Positions 10,891-22,931 of a DNA stretch of 64,000 bases are shown piece by piece (the stretch's first letter is position 1; each line of letters starts with the position of its first letter). The DNA is from Symbiodinium kawagutii. Its lineage: Eukaryota; Sar; Dinophyceae; Suessiales; Symbiodiniaceae. A program made the position numbers and the translations under genes. Below the pieces are notes generated by a model. The model ran no database searches and was not told where the DNA came from. It saw nothing but the letters and a program-made list of their open reading frames with translations. Location: NCBI GenBank assembly GCA_009767595.1, contig VSDK01025482.1, forward strand, positions 54,957-118,956, given 5' to 3'.

Positions 10891-12206
10891 GGTTATAGCC
10901 ATTAATAATGGTTGATAATAGGGGATAATTACAAACAGGGGATAATTACTAGCTGACTAATGATGGTTAAACAACTCTGGTTATGTTAATCTGGGATTAG
11001 TTCACCAGCTAATGGTTAAAGCGTCAATAAATGATGGTTAAGTGGCTACTATTGCTTACGTTGGAGTTCTCAAGCTGGGATTTTTTCGTTCACCAGCTAA
11101 CCTGGTTGGTGGCTTGATTGACTTTGTTTACTTTCCTTGGTATCAACAAATGGTCGGTTGAAACCACCTACCAGCTACTCGTTCAGTAGCAAATAATGAT
11201 GTGTCCTGGCCAGTGAATGATGCGGAAGTTGTTGAGGGTTCAGTTGATTAGTTGACGAGCTCATGAAGATGAATGGCCGGATGATAATGATGATCAATGC
11301 TTGACTTCAGCGTAAACTTTAGGCCTGATTTGATGGTGAAGTTGATGGTTCGTGATGCTGATTTGAGGGTAAATTTGATGGCTACCTTGATGATTTAACC
11401 AGCTGAAGATGACTGATTGTGGTTGTTTGAGGGCTGATTAGGGCTGAGTAGGTGGCTGATTTGATGCGAAATGATTATGATTTATTATTGGGCAGTGATT
11501 CTGTTTGATGGTTATGCATGATGAAGTAGTGAAGTGGTGGAGAATGTGTTACTGTAATTTGACGTTGAAATGATGGATATTGTTGCTTCATTGACGTTTA
11601 GTAGTGGTTCTGCTTGATACTGATGATAGATGGTTTTTGACAAAGCCGCCAACTGTGGCAAGGATTGTCTTCAAAGAAACCGCGTAGTAGATCTAGGTCT
11701 CTTCCGAGCTTTGAAATCCCCAGAAGTGCCACAATTGCATGTCAAACATTTGAGCATGGCCGAGTCAAGTGTTGTTGGGATGTTCATCCAATGGTTTGGG
11801 ACGCCGAGAGCACCTTGGTTTCATGAGATGTACTGTATAGTATACATTAGAACTGGGAAAATGGGGCATGAGTTTGCGGACTTACCTGCTTGATCGACCA
11901 GGTGCATGGCATCTGTTCACAAATGAGCATAGCACGGTGCTGGAGGATCCTTCTGATTCCTTCCCGTGGGTGCGATCCCTGACATTTGATGTCTGGCGCT
12001 GTCAGGAAAGTTGAGATGACAATCACCACACCCAAAATCCCTTGTTTGTGTTCGGTGTTGGGAGATCCACTGATTGATGGCTCGGATCCCATTGCATGAG
12101 CCCAACATGGGTTGTTCGTCGCATGTGCCACTCCCATTGGACGCAGCCCATGGGAGGCTGCCCAGCCAGCGCGGAGTTCGGTGGCTTCCCGTGGCCTTTC
12201 GCTCAG
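10891..12206. other. Putative intron, no gene seen
   Basis: Mostly G/T-type low complexity (GATGGTTAAGTGG, TTGATGGTTCG) to about 11630, then unique AT-rich DNA. No coding segment is supported before the candidate at 12207. Confidence 0.4.
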
Positions 12207-12257
12207 CTGCAACCTGGAGGGCGTTCAACGTGCCAATGAGCGCTTTGATGAGGCCAG
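12207..12257 (+). CDS. Candidate helical exon
   Basis: After AG at 12205-12206 the frame reads CNLEGVQRANERFDEAR, matching the helical style of the exons at 9571 and 10568. A GC donor at 12258 would end it. Its phase does not join directly to the exon ending at 10705, so another exon would be needed between them. Confidence 0.3.
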
Positions 12258-14269
12258 GCCATGCCAGGAACCACCCCAAAGGGGTGGCATGGCTCGGGAA
12301 GGGTTTATTACAAACAGAATGGTATATGATATGATATATGTCTATAGATATGCCAATCTAGCATGATGTATTTGATGCACACTAGTATCTGGATGCAGAA
12401 CGATACGTGATACACGCGAGATAAACATAGCAATATGTGGATAAGATGCAATGTCCAGTGTGCTGTGATAATGGCAAATACCACCCTGAGAATTGTGCAT
12501 TTGCCGATGATAGCATGTTGATGGGAACAAATGCAACACCTCGGTATCAACCCTAGGAGTGCAATCAAACATGGGTTTCCATGGCTCCCAGCCATCCCCC
12601 AACATTTGCATTCCAGTGTTCGAAATGCCAGACACTGATCAATTTTTCCATAATTTCATGGACAACGGACAATTTCATGAACCTCACGTGAAATATGTAG
12701 TTGGCCCTTTTTCCTTCCAATCGCAATATGTTCAGAGGCATGGAGGATGTATCCACCAAACTGCTTTGCTTTTGCCCCAAAACAATACCCCAAGAGTTGT
12801 TTTTGGCAGTAAATCACCAGCTTGGAGTCTTTCTATACAACGATGTGAAGGGCGGTAATCGACCTCCACAAATCTAAAACGTCTCACGCTTGGCTGCTGT
12901 GTTCATGGCACAGTCCACCTTGCATCGCAGAGAGTCATGATGGCCTCCGAAGTTGGTCCCATGAGTTTCACAGCAGCTGGATCCCAGCAGCACGCACTGC
13001 GAGGCGGTGGGGAACTTCCGAGATGTTTTGCCCAAGATGTTACCCAGGGAGGTTGAGAGCCTCCACAGAGTGACTTGGCGCTCGCGGCTAAGTTTGGGAC
13101 CCACAGACCTTTTTAGCGTTCTGATGCTAGGGATATCATGGTCCATGAAGGGAACGCCAGGGGGAAGTTACCAATATTACCTGTGGATTTTCAATGATTT
13201 TCACAGGTTCTGCGTTTTATTCTTGGCGCTGAGTTATATTTGCTGGGCATACTAGATTAGATACAGAGAATACTAAATCAGATAGAATCAAGAACATATT
13301 CATTTTACATGTTTTGATGCGCAATTTGTTGGCTGATCCCATCAGATGATCGATGTATCTTCCGGTGATGGCCGGGCAAGGTGAAATTTGCTTACAGTAA
13401 ATAAGCACCTGCCTGTTTTCCTTTGCACTTTCTCGGTCTGGTACTCACTCGCTCCAGGCTACGGATATTCTCGTTCAATTATACATGTTGTCCAAGCTTT
13501 GAATCAATTTGCTGGCGTGAGCCCTGTGACCTTTCAATGAAAGTTAGGGTCAGCCCTTGGATCCAGAAGAGCTACCAGAAGAACACACCTGTTTATCTTT
13601 GAAACAGGTTTCTGGTGTTCGTGAACAGTAGGAGCCTTCACCAACCAGAACCCAAAAACTGAATGGTTTTAATTTAACCGATCTTCTGGTGCGAGCCCTT
13701 GGAGCCATTGAGCCCCCCTCAAAAAGGCTTAATTAAACACAAAATCATCCATTTTTTTTGAACCTAATTTCTGGTGTGGACCCTTGCGCCATTGAGCCCA
13801 GAAAATGAATATCCATCTATTTTTTGAGCCAAATTTCTGGTGCAAACCTGTGGGCCATTGAGCCCAAAAAATAAATGGATTAAAGAAAATACACCCCCGT
13901 AGACCCCAAACAGTTTGAAGAACAAGCAATTGAATTGAAAAGGCCTTCTGCAAATTTTTGGCGTCGCCTGAAACCACCACTGACACAAGACTAGGAGGCG
14001 AATGGGGAGACAAATGAAGACAAGCTCGAGGAAGCCGAAAACCACCGCTGAAACAGGACGGGCCCAAGTCACGGAAGTCAAGATTTTGATGGGGAAGAGG
14101 GGAGGGGGAGATTGAAAGAGATGATATTTATGTAAAAAGTTTTCGCTTTATTTTGTTAATGATAGGTCATAAATAATTCAGATTCCCAAAACATAGTATC
14201 ATTTAATTTTGTTAAAACAAACCATTTCCGAGGGCCCCTATTTCAACAACAACCACCAAATGGACACAG
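12258..14269. other. No gene seen; non-coding
   Basis: No recognisable motif on either strand. A block at 13560-13860 contains three imperfect copies of a unit around TTCTGGTGYRARCCYTTGRG CCATTGAGCCC, a local repeat of about 70-100 nt. Confidence 0.4.
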
Positions 14270-14359
14270 CGCACACCTTTCGATGCTGAGGTGCTTCATT
14301 CCTTGGAGGTGCTGCGCCACACGCTGCAAGCACTGCCTGAGTCAGCTGACTGCCACTGG
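14270..14359 (+). CDS. Candidate helical exon
   Basis: Bounded by AG (14268-14269) and a possible GC donor at 14360 (phase 0 at both ends). It reads RTPFDAEVLHSLEVLRHTLQ then ALPESADCHW. The heptad-like LEVLRHTLQAL resembles the LEQLQALRAAA stretch of the exon at 9571, and both follow a TP turn. Probably the same gene. Upstream DNA is CAACAACAACCACC. Confidence 0.4.
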
Positions 14360-15462
14360 GCCGAAAAGCATCAAGACGCTAACTTACGCTTAACTAATGA
14401 CAAATTTGATTGGTAACCAGTAACTGATAAGGTGATTTGTTAATTAACCAGTAAGTAAATAATGGTAAAGTTATCTTGGACGTTAACTGACAAGGTGACC
14501 CGTTGGAATGGGGAACTAATGACTAATCGCTAATTAGCCAATAAGTAAAAGGGTGATTGAATGGTTCATAACTGCGTAACTCATGATTAATTCGGGGTGG
14601 ACTATTGGAACGGCCGAGTCACAGTGAACTAATGGTTTGTAAGAACATCAGAAAGAGGGCCTGGGGCATTTTTACCCCACAGACCAAGTTTACCAGCAAC
14701 AACGAGGGCTTTATGATATAGCCCTACAAGAAACATTGGTTCAAGAGATTAGATGCAGCCAACACAGCAGGCATAGAGAAACATCAATCATATGCATTTG
14801 AGTCAAGAAATCCACAGACATGGGCAGTTGCAAGCATCGGCAACGAGGCTAAGCTGTAGTCGTCATTCTTGGGATGTGGACACCAGGCCAAGAGCCACTC
14901 AGAAGTGGTGCGAAAATTGTCTCACGGCTGTTGGGAGTCATGCACGTGTTTGGTGTGCATGGAATACCTATGACGGAACCCGACCAAGGATCGCTGCGAT
15001 GATTGATGATGATTAGTGATGTAAAGGAGCTGGTAGATTTTGAAGCACCAAATTCAGCTGTTGCTAAAGTGGGGTTGGGATACCTATCCCAACCAACTGC
15101 TTTGTCAGCGACTATCCTAGTCCATCGTGGTAGCGCAGGCAGCAGCCAATAGAACTCGTAGGTTTGGAGCGTCGCTGGTTGTCATTTCCGGTGAGCTTGT
15201 TGACCAGTGTGAAGCATCAGTTATTATCATTCATGGTAGATCCATATTAAGCGACCACCACCTATACCATCAATAGTTGGTGAATTACCACCGTTTGACA
15301 GCCATTATTGATGGCAATTCACCAACAACTGATGATATAAACATGGTTTTCACCAACTATGCCATTATTGATGGTAAATCACCCAAGACTCATCATTAAT
15401 TGAAACATCACCAACCCAGACACCGAAACCACTGGTGGCTGGTGACTCCATGGCTAGGCCAG
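14360..15462. other. Putative intron with short direct repeats
   Basis: G/T- and A-rich words at the 5' side (14400-14600). At about 15303-15380 the unit GCCATTATTGATGG followed by AAT/AAA TCACC occurs twice as direct repeats. C/A-rich DNA follows up to the next candidate exon. Confidence 0.35.
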
Positions 15463-15512
15463 CGGTACTTCTCGGGCGTGGAGCAGCTAGAATCTGACTT
15501 GGCACACTACAG
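15463..15512 (+). CDS. Candidate helical exon
   Basis: After AG at 15461-15462 it reads RYFSGVEQLESDLAHYR, compatible with the helical gene upstream (phase 0 start). The 3' border needs a GA donor at 15513 or lies further on. The flanking switch from CACCAACCCAGACACC to GGGGTTGATGAG fits the exon pattern of this window. Confidence 0.35.
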
Positions 15513-15597
15513 GAGATGGAGACTGGGCGGACTGAGAACTGAGATCGGGGGTTGATGAGATCAACTGGGTTGAGGTTGGTGATAGAATATAGTTGCT

Positions 15598-15717
15598 ATA
15601 TGGCTATGGGTTAATATTAACCAACCAACTAATAGGGGATTTCCACCAACAAAACAAGGGAAAACAATGGTTAATGGTGGGGAACCAGGGGTACAGGGTT
15701 TTGACCCACTGCCATAT
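15598..15717. repeat. MITE-like family 2, 120 bp copy
   Basis: Terminal inverted repeats: ATATGGCTATGGGTTAA at the left and TTTTGACCCACTGCCATAT at the right. It is exactly the same length as the copy at 33212-33331 and differs from it at about six positions by eye. A reverse-oriented, more diverged copy lies at 23691-23820. Confidence 0.85.
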
Positions 15718-16330
15718 CTACACATTCTATCTGGGTTTTCCACGGTTTTCCTTGCTCTGTTCACTACTTGATCTACACGTGATGATGTTGATAGAATGAT
15801 CTGATTGGACCAGCGAGGAGATACAGGTTTTGGGTGTTCCCAGATCCCCTCTCAGCGTAGGAAACGACCAAAATGGAAGACCAGTTTCGAAAAAGCCTCA
15901 TGTGTTTCAGTTGCAGCTCATGAGCATCTCTCCTGTGAGATCCACTCAAAATGTATCTCTGTGAAGATTCCTCAGTACAGGATGCTCCAAACTTGAATCA
16001 GTTTGGGCTGGGCCCTACTTCAAAGTCAGTACATTCTTGTGCAAGGCAGAAGCTGCCACAGCAGGCAATAGCTCCTTGAGACTACGTCCAAGCTCAGACG
16101 TGTTGACGCGATACGTTGATTCGGATGCCTGACATGAAAGGTTCGAAAATGGCATCCAGACCAACTTTGAAAGGTGTCGGGATGGCATTTCCGCAGAACC
16201 AGTGCCATTTCGGTTTCTGCAGATTTCTTGAAGCTCACAAGTTCCACAAGCTCAAACCCAAAGAGCATGCAAATCCATACGAGACTTACCATCATTAGCT
16301 GATTACCAAATGAAGTCAACATCAATCAAC

Positions 16331-16370
16331 CATCATCAACCATCATCAACCATCATCAACCATCATCAAC
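16331..16370. repeat. Decamer tandem repeat CATCATCAAC
   Basis: Four tandem units of CATCATCAAC within a C/A-type block that continues to the exon at 16566. Confidence 0.9.
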
Positions 16371-16565
16371 CATCCTCAAGTAACATGATCAACCAACCAC
16401 CATTAACCATCAAGTTCCAAGTAACACGAAGCAACACGAACCATCACCATGATTGACCATCCGAAAAAGTAACATGATCAACTGATATCAACCACATATC
16501 AACCACGATGAACCAACCCATGAACCAACATCATCCGCCATCCCTGGGCACCCAGGTGATCCCAG

Positions 16566-16735
16566 GTGCCCTCCGCCAGGACCCTCTTCAGCCCCAGCGA
16601 CGCGCCGGGCGCAGCGGGCGCAGCGGGCGCAGCGGCCGCCCCGGCACCGCGCAAGGCCGTGGCAGTGCCTCTGCGGCCGGGGCAGCTGGAGCCATTGGAG
16701 TTGGACCTGGGGCGAGGCGCGAGGAGATGGCTGGG
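16566..16735 (+). CDS. Exon encoding Ala/Pro-rich linker
   Basis: Starts after AG|G at 16564-16565 and ends at GT 16736 (170 nt, phase 2). The frame reads VPSARTLFSPSDAPGAAGAA and later PLRPGQLEPLELDLGRGARR. The Ala/Gly/Pro tract is an in-frame GCAGCGGGC repeat, probably a disordered linker. Another frame across this GC-rich block is also open, but reads as Arg/Gly/Ser repeat. Flanks are classic for this window: CATCATCAAC repeats before, GGTTAGTAGTGATGG after. No family is recognised. Confidence 0.5.
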
Positions 16736-17310
16736 GTTAGCGATGGCTGTGATGATGATTGGGTCATAAGGTTAGCAAGGGGGTTAGTAGTGATGGCTGG
16801 ATATATAAGCCCAATCATGATGATGATTGGATATGGTTAGTAATCATTACTACCCTTATTACCCAATGACTGCCCCCTTACTACCCTTATCAATAATAAT
16901 CCTTACGAATGATTCGTAATAATGATGGTTGGTAAGAATGATGGCTGGTGAGTAAGAATCATGGCTGGATATGTAAGGTTTATTGTATGATTGGTAGATG
17001 GAATGGTAACTTCATTGGCAGTGGTAACTTCATTAGTAGGGTTAGTAGTGAGGTCAGTTGATGATTGGTGGGTTGAGAATAATTAATTGATAGTGATGCC
17101 AACCTTAGTTGATGATGAATAAGGCTTAATCAACATGGCTTAACCATCACGAAGGGTGTCGGGGTTAGTAATGGTTGGATAAGTTAATGATTAGTAAGGG
17201 GTTAACCATCACGACGTGTTAGTGATGGTTGGATTCGACAGTAATGGTTGATAATGATTACTTGCTGATGTTTAGCGGTGGTTGAGAATGATGCTTAATG
17301 TGGTTGAATA

Positions 17311-17319
17311 TGATGATGG

Positions 17320-17360
<41 letters not shown>
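17311..17360. repeat. GAT trinucleotide microsatellite
   Basis: About fifteen GAT units with a single GGT interruption, in the G/T-type half of a putative intron. Confidence 0.95.
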
Positions 17361-17730
17361 GTGAGAAACGATTGAGCAATGATTGGATTAAAGGCTAGCA
17401 ATGGTTGATGATGGTTGGCGATGGTGATGCTTAATGGTGGGTGGCAAATAATGGGTGATGATGGATGGGTTTGGATGGTTGATTATGGTTCTCTTGATGA
17501 TTGGTGATGGTTGGTAAAGCTGTTAGGAACGGTCTGTGTGATCAGCATTGATGGTTAACAATGATTGATTCTAGGGGGATCATTTGCAACCATAATGGGT
17601 CATACACGGGTGAATGATTGAGACAAGGCAGCATTGGCGATCATGATCTAAACAAAGGCTAATGCACCCGGTTTGCTCTATAATCTCTGAACAAAGTCTC
17701 TCAAAACGTCTCTAAACAACATGATCATCT

Positions 17731-17835
17731 GGGTGTCTCTCAAAATAAGGGACCCCCAGTTATCATCCAGTTTATTAACCATTCATAGCAATGAACTCTA
17801 ACAATTTTTGGGAAATCCTTCTTTTGAGAACCCCC
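17731..17835. repeat. MITE-like family 1 copy
   Basis: Left end GGTGTCTCTCAAAATAAGGG, right end TTCTTTTGAGAACCCCCC. The internal part (TTATCATCCAGTTTATTAACC) is the longer subtype shared with copies at 45038, 54509 and 56492. Confidence 0.6.
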
Positions 17836-18112
17836 CATGTTTGTTCACTATTGCCATATTGGCCCCATGATTTTCCTGCCGCTAAGATTTTCCTATCCAA
17901 CCATCTCTGGGAAACACCAACTTTTTCTAGGAACCCCCAACTGTTGTACTTGTTTCACAATTATTGCTGGCGATTTTCCCCTATTATCAACCATTATGAT
18001 CCCTGAATCTCTAAACAAAACTTCGAACCCAAAAAAAAGGCGGTGCAGGGATCGTCACGTTTAGCCTCGCCAGGTCCTGTGATGAATCGTCCTCCAGTGG
18101 GGGTTGGGCCAG

Positions 18113-18153
18113 CCTTGGATGCCCGGGGATTTCGATAGCAACCTGGTGCAGAG
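18113..18153 (+). CDS. Candidate short exon
   Basis: Between AG at 18111-18112 and GT at 18154 one frame reads PWMPGDFDSNLVQR. An earlier AG at 18096-18097 is possible. Phase relation to the exon ending at 16735 does not fit without another exon. Confidence 0.25.
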
Positions 18154-18317
18154 GTGGTGTGGACAGCTAGTTGTGTCTACTGACCATCCAGGTGTTCATA
18201 GCCGTCATAGCTCTGTGGGAAACTAAGCTTAGATCATCACGATGTGTAATCCTACCAACATCTCTATTTTTAACCGCGCATAATTTGCTTCACCACATCC
18301 GTACCAACCCCGCGCAG

Positions 18318-18367
18318 TGGTGAACTGGGAGTCCTTTTTGTCAGATGCCATGGGCCTGGATGAATTG
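18318..18367 (+). CDS. Candidate short exon
   Basis: Between AG (18316-18317) and GT (18368) the frame reads VNWESFLSDAMGLDEL and ends in phase 0. The sequence is protein-like but has no family signature. Confidence 0.3.
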
Positions 18368-20112
18368 GTGGGATAAATTCCATCTTGGACCAATCAGTTC
18401 TTGCGTTGTTCAGATTTCTTTGAATTGCTGGAGGTGCTACTCGGATCCGGGCAGGGCACACGTGTCTCAAGTGGAGATCCTCGAAGTTAAAGGCTTGACC
18501 TTGGGTTGGTGTACATGGCATCACAGCTATAGCAATGCTGATGATTCCGGCAATTTTTTGGAGGGTCACCATGTGGGCACAGGGTTTCGACTAACCTTTT
18601 GGCCTGGCCAGGTTAATGGTTGAGCACTGGTAAAGATGAGGCAACAATTCCCGTTTCAAAAAGAGCTATCTGGTAAATTCTGATTTTCCTAGCAGAATGG
18701 CTGATATGAACGGACCTGTGGAAAGGCAGTGGGTTGTTGTTATCTCCTGGCCACGGACCATGGAAACTTTTTGGATCTCCACTCTTTGGACGTGCCCACT
18801 TTCCCAGGCAAGCCAAGAGTGTGCGAAAAAAGTGCAGAGAGCGTCTCAATGACTTAGGAATAGAACCTACCGTCATTCTTTGCCGGGTGCCAGCAGGTCC
18901 TATGGGATTTTCCAGAAACCACCAGGGCATTTTTGGAGTATTGGTCTCCAAGTATCGCCAGAAGTCGCTGTAAACGCCGATGTTCAGCTGTATTCGAAGA
19001 CCTGGTGCCTCGCTGGCAGCGGCTACTTGTACACTGGGATGCCCCTGAAACAGAGGCAGGTTTAACAGGGAAACCGGCGCTGGGGGATCATTTGACATCC
19101 AATGGGTACGCATCAACAGCGTTGAGTCACACAACTTGGGGTGAACTATTGATGATTTGGTACAAGTTGCCACCGTTTTTTGTGGCTATTGTGATTGTGG
19201 CTTAGGAAGAAAACAAGTACCAAGTTAGACATAAAAATAGTTACTGTACTTTTTCGGCAAAAATTCAGCAAATTGCGGAAGATTACACTCTGAACTAACC
19301 TGGAAGTGGAAATTCCACCATATCCAGATGCTTTTCCTGTTGAACATGGTGATTCTTTGCTTTATCAAGCCATAGATTTATATTCAGCAAGGATATTTCG
19401 CGTCCAATCCAGACCAACGAAGCATTGATTTCACAACGACCTCGTCTTTGCATGCCAACTGCCTTGGTTCTAGCTTGGCTGAACAGGGTCGGTGATGACC
19501 CAAGTGTCAGCAACATGAAGCTCAAAATGCAGCAAGTTAGTTGAGTTGTAGGAGTAAAGCACCATGCTTTTCAGGTCAGATGTTAGACCCAAAGCCATGT
19601 TGGGCCAGGGATGGTGTGTGCCCAAGGCCCCCACCAAATTCTGGAACATCCTCTGGTCAGTATCCAAGTATCATTATTAGATTAAGCATTCTTAACCAAC
19701 CATTAATGACCATTATTCATCAACCATTACTGTATGAACCACTAATTGATCTGACAAGACCCATTTTGATCAAACAGCTTCGGCCATTTGAGCCATTCGA
19801 ACTTCGGGCCATGGCTCCCGGTGCGAAGGCACGACACCATGCGTTTGAACTTTGTGTGCCGGAAGCTGCGCAGGTGGTAAACTTTGGCATCCGAAATTGA
19901 CATCCAAACTGGTCGAGTTTAGGGGAGAAACCATGGATTGAGATGGATGGAAGCGATTCTTCACTAAGTACTTGTTGCATGGGCATCAATCATGGGCTGT
20001 CGATTACATTCGATTTCTATCAGCCAATATAAACAGCTATTCACCGACCATAGACCATCAACGTGGAAGGGTTCACCATGGATAAAGATGGATAAAACAC
20101 TGTAATTTATAT

Positions 20113-20213
20113 GGGTGTTTCTCAAAATGGGGCACCCCAAAATGAAGAGTTCATTACCAAAGATGATTTTTCTTATATGATTTGGGGTCCACCCCAATTT
20201 TAAGAAACCATCA
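20113..20213. repeat. MITE-like family 1 copy
   Basis: Left end GGTGTTTCTCAAAATGGGG, right end CCAATTTTAAGAAACCATCA. The bases ATATG occur on both outer flanks, a possible short target duplication. Confidence 0.75.
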
Positions 20214-21581
20214 TATGTAAGCATTCTTAAGCATCATTCGCCACGATTTACCTTTGACCGAGTTTACAATGGAAACACAGCATGAAAGTGATACACACTT
20301 GGGCTCTCTCAAACTTTGGCAGTCTCCAAGCAAACATGGGCGATTAAATGTGACATGTCTAGCGGTTCCTGACACACACTCACATGCAATCAATGATTAG
20401 TTGTCAACCATGATCAATCAATGTTTTCTTGTTAATTTGGTTTACCTTGCCAAGTCGAAAAGAACAAGCAGCCCAATGGGCTGCACTTGGCAACGGTTTC
20501 TTTACGCCAACGGCATAGCAGCGCATGCTTCCATTCACAACTTCTGTGACACAGCTGGAGCACGAACTGTGCAGTCTTGCAGCGTTTGGCTCCCGAAAAT
20601 TTCGAGGGATGGAGACACGTCCCCTGCGCGACGCATGGGCGGATCGAAGAAGATGCTTGGTGGCCCATGGTGAAACCTGTTGAGGATTCTTGTGTGAGCA
20701 ACAGCGGAGATTTCTGATTCGTAATGTGTAGAGGAACATGAATTATCAACCAGCGATACCGTGCAATTATGGACATTCAATCATGCACTTGCTGGGCCCG
20801 AATGGGATGACGTGGGTATTCTCAATCTTGCGCAGTTGTTAGAGAGGATGTGGGGGTCAGCAATGAAAATGGCACGCAGTTGCATGACTGCGTCGCAATC
20901 TAGTGGATGTGTGAGACGCCTTGAGGAAGCGATGGGAGGGAGCTCTTGCTATCCATTTCTGTCCCAAAAGTTCTCAAAGCCAGCTGCCACAACTGATGGA
21001 GACTGAAACCAAACAGGGCTTTGGCCATGCGCCACTTTCTCCTGCTGCCTAAGGATTGTGGAGAGTCAGATCGAAGAGATTTCTCTTCAGGAGCAGAGCG
21101 ACAGACCTGGATAAGCAGCGCCAATCATGATTTCCCAGTACTCGGAGTAGGTTCTGTCTTACAAAAACGAAGAGCTTTGTGATTTCTTCCAGGCTTGCTG
21201 GGTCCCTCCCAGGTTAAGCTCGCAGTTTCGGGTGGCCGGCTTAAAGAATTAAATCCACAGGTACTTCCCTTGCTTGAAGTGTATTGGGGGAGTCGCGACT
21301 GCACAGGTATGGGTCCAAGTTGGAATACCAAGGAACCACACAAACGTTCACAGGCGTAGGTGAATCTTCGAACAGCCCACCAATGGCAGTAGCTGGTCAC
21401 TGTACTGCAGTTTTGACCAGCCCATACGTGCCACAATCAAGTGACGGCGGATCCATCCAGCCCTAATAGAAACCTGTCATAAGACGATGGATGTGACAGT
21501 CTTCTGCCTATGAATGTTCATTCCCTCATTCATGCTTCAGTACATAGTCCCCACATTGTTGGCTTCAAACAAGGGCCTTTC

Positions 21582-21640
21582 TCGGGGATTCCAGGGGGAT
21601 TCCATGTAATTCCACGGGGATTCCATGGGATTCCCAGTGC
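21582..21640. repeat. Tandem GGGGATTCCA units
   Basis: Five imperfect copies of GGGGATTCCA/GGGATTCCC within 60 nt. Confidence 0.7.
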
Positions 21641-22931
21641 GTCTATTAGGACAGCTCCGTGTCACGACTCCTCCGCGGCAGGATGTTGCCGCATCCTGCG
21701 CATCGCCCAATGGTGCCCTGTGGCGGCGGTCCTTGAAAGACTACGCGCAACGTTTCCGGGTCAAGGTCAAGGTGAAACTGGAAGGTGCCACCAGGGACCA
21801 CGGTATAAGGCATCGCCATTGGGAGCCCAGGATCGAACCCCAGGCGACTGAACCATCCGACAGTTCAAACATGCTAAACTCACCAGTGCTCCAGGGCTCC
21901 AGGGCTAATGGGGCCTCAGGCTTCAGCATGGTAGGTTTTGGTGCCTGGAGTTTCCTGGTTGATACTGGGACAACCAAAAAGTGGAAACCAAACCTTCAAC
22001 ACAGCAGTCTTTTGCGAGTTCTAGGTATACCATCTTGGTAGATCATGGTCCTGGTAGATCTGAATCTGAATCATTCCTTCAGAAAGAGCCGCTGGAAAAG
22101 GCAACAGACAGTCACGTCCAAATCCACTTGTCCCAACGTAGACGGTGTGATGAAAAGTCAAACCGGTCAGCAAGAGCGGCAGAGGCCCTGTTTGGTTGAT
22201 CTTGGCTGTTGGTGTTGGATGCATTTTGATTCTGAAATCATGGTGCCCATGTTTCTTGGTGGGCTACAGTGATCCATGAAAGCCGTTGAGTTTCAAGGTC
22301 TTGAACCCGTGGTGGTCTCACAAAGTCCACATGCACAGTGGGAGCAGAGCGATCCCATGACGACAGGTGGGTCTTGGGCGAAGGAGATCCTCTTTGAGGT
22401 GAAGTAATTCTTGGTTGGGACTTAGACGCTGATAGATGGGGATGGATTCCGTTTTTTCAAGCCGAAAACTACTAAAAGATGGTCTAGCGATGGTGTAAAA
22501 CTCAGGAGACAAGCAGCAGTTTTTGAAGCTTTGATGCTCTAGAAGTTATGAACCCTGGCACATGGACATACGCATTTCTATTTCCACATGCACAGGTTGT
22601 CGTTCGTTTGACATTTGTTTTGGTGTCAAGATGCTCTTGAAATATTCAAAGCATGCGCTTACCGCTAAACTCTATCTCCGTGCTCGCGATGAAACTTCTG
22701 CCTATCTCACATCTCGTCACTCACCACACGGGACCTCATCAGATCTGGATGCCTACATACCCTCTCACCTTTCCAGATTCTGCCGTGTTCACGTCTATGC
22801 ACCCTTGGATACACTCAAAAAAGGTGGAATGATCCCATGCAGAAACTGCTGCACACCCTGCGATACACTCAAACCTGATGGGATGAGCCCCTTAACCACC
22901 TCAACCCCAGAAACTCCGAGCATGTCAAGAG

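Larger units (their letters stand above)
16736..18112. other. Putative intron: G/T-type then C/A-type halves
   Basis: The first 800 nt are G/T-type (GATGGTTGG, GGTTGATGATGG) with a pure GAT microsatellite at 17311-17360. The last 300 nt turn to C/A-rich DNA. A MITE-like family 1 copy sits at about 17731-17835. Confidence 0.5.
18400..22930. other. 4.5 kb without a supported gene
   Basis: Several open stretches of 60-190 codons occur on both strands, including one of 186 codons on the minus strand at 18613-19173. None shows a recognisable motif or the GC-rich, splice-bounded look of the exons elsewhere. A MITE-like family 1 copy lies at 20113-20213. Tandem GGGGATTCCA-like units occur at about 21582-21640. 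Confidence 0.4.

Noticed and set aside
18613..19173. Open frame of 186 codons on the minus strand
   Set aside because: No recognisable motif, no family-like pattern and no splice context. All host genes here are on the + strand; probably open by chance.
21795..21865. Minus-strand TGGTTCAGTCG and GGTTCGATCC, similar to pol III A and B boxes
   Set aside because: The boxes are only about 5 nt apart and no cloverleaf or proper T-stem can be drawn. At most a relic of a tRNA-derived SINE.
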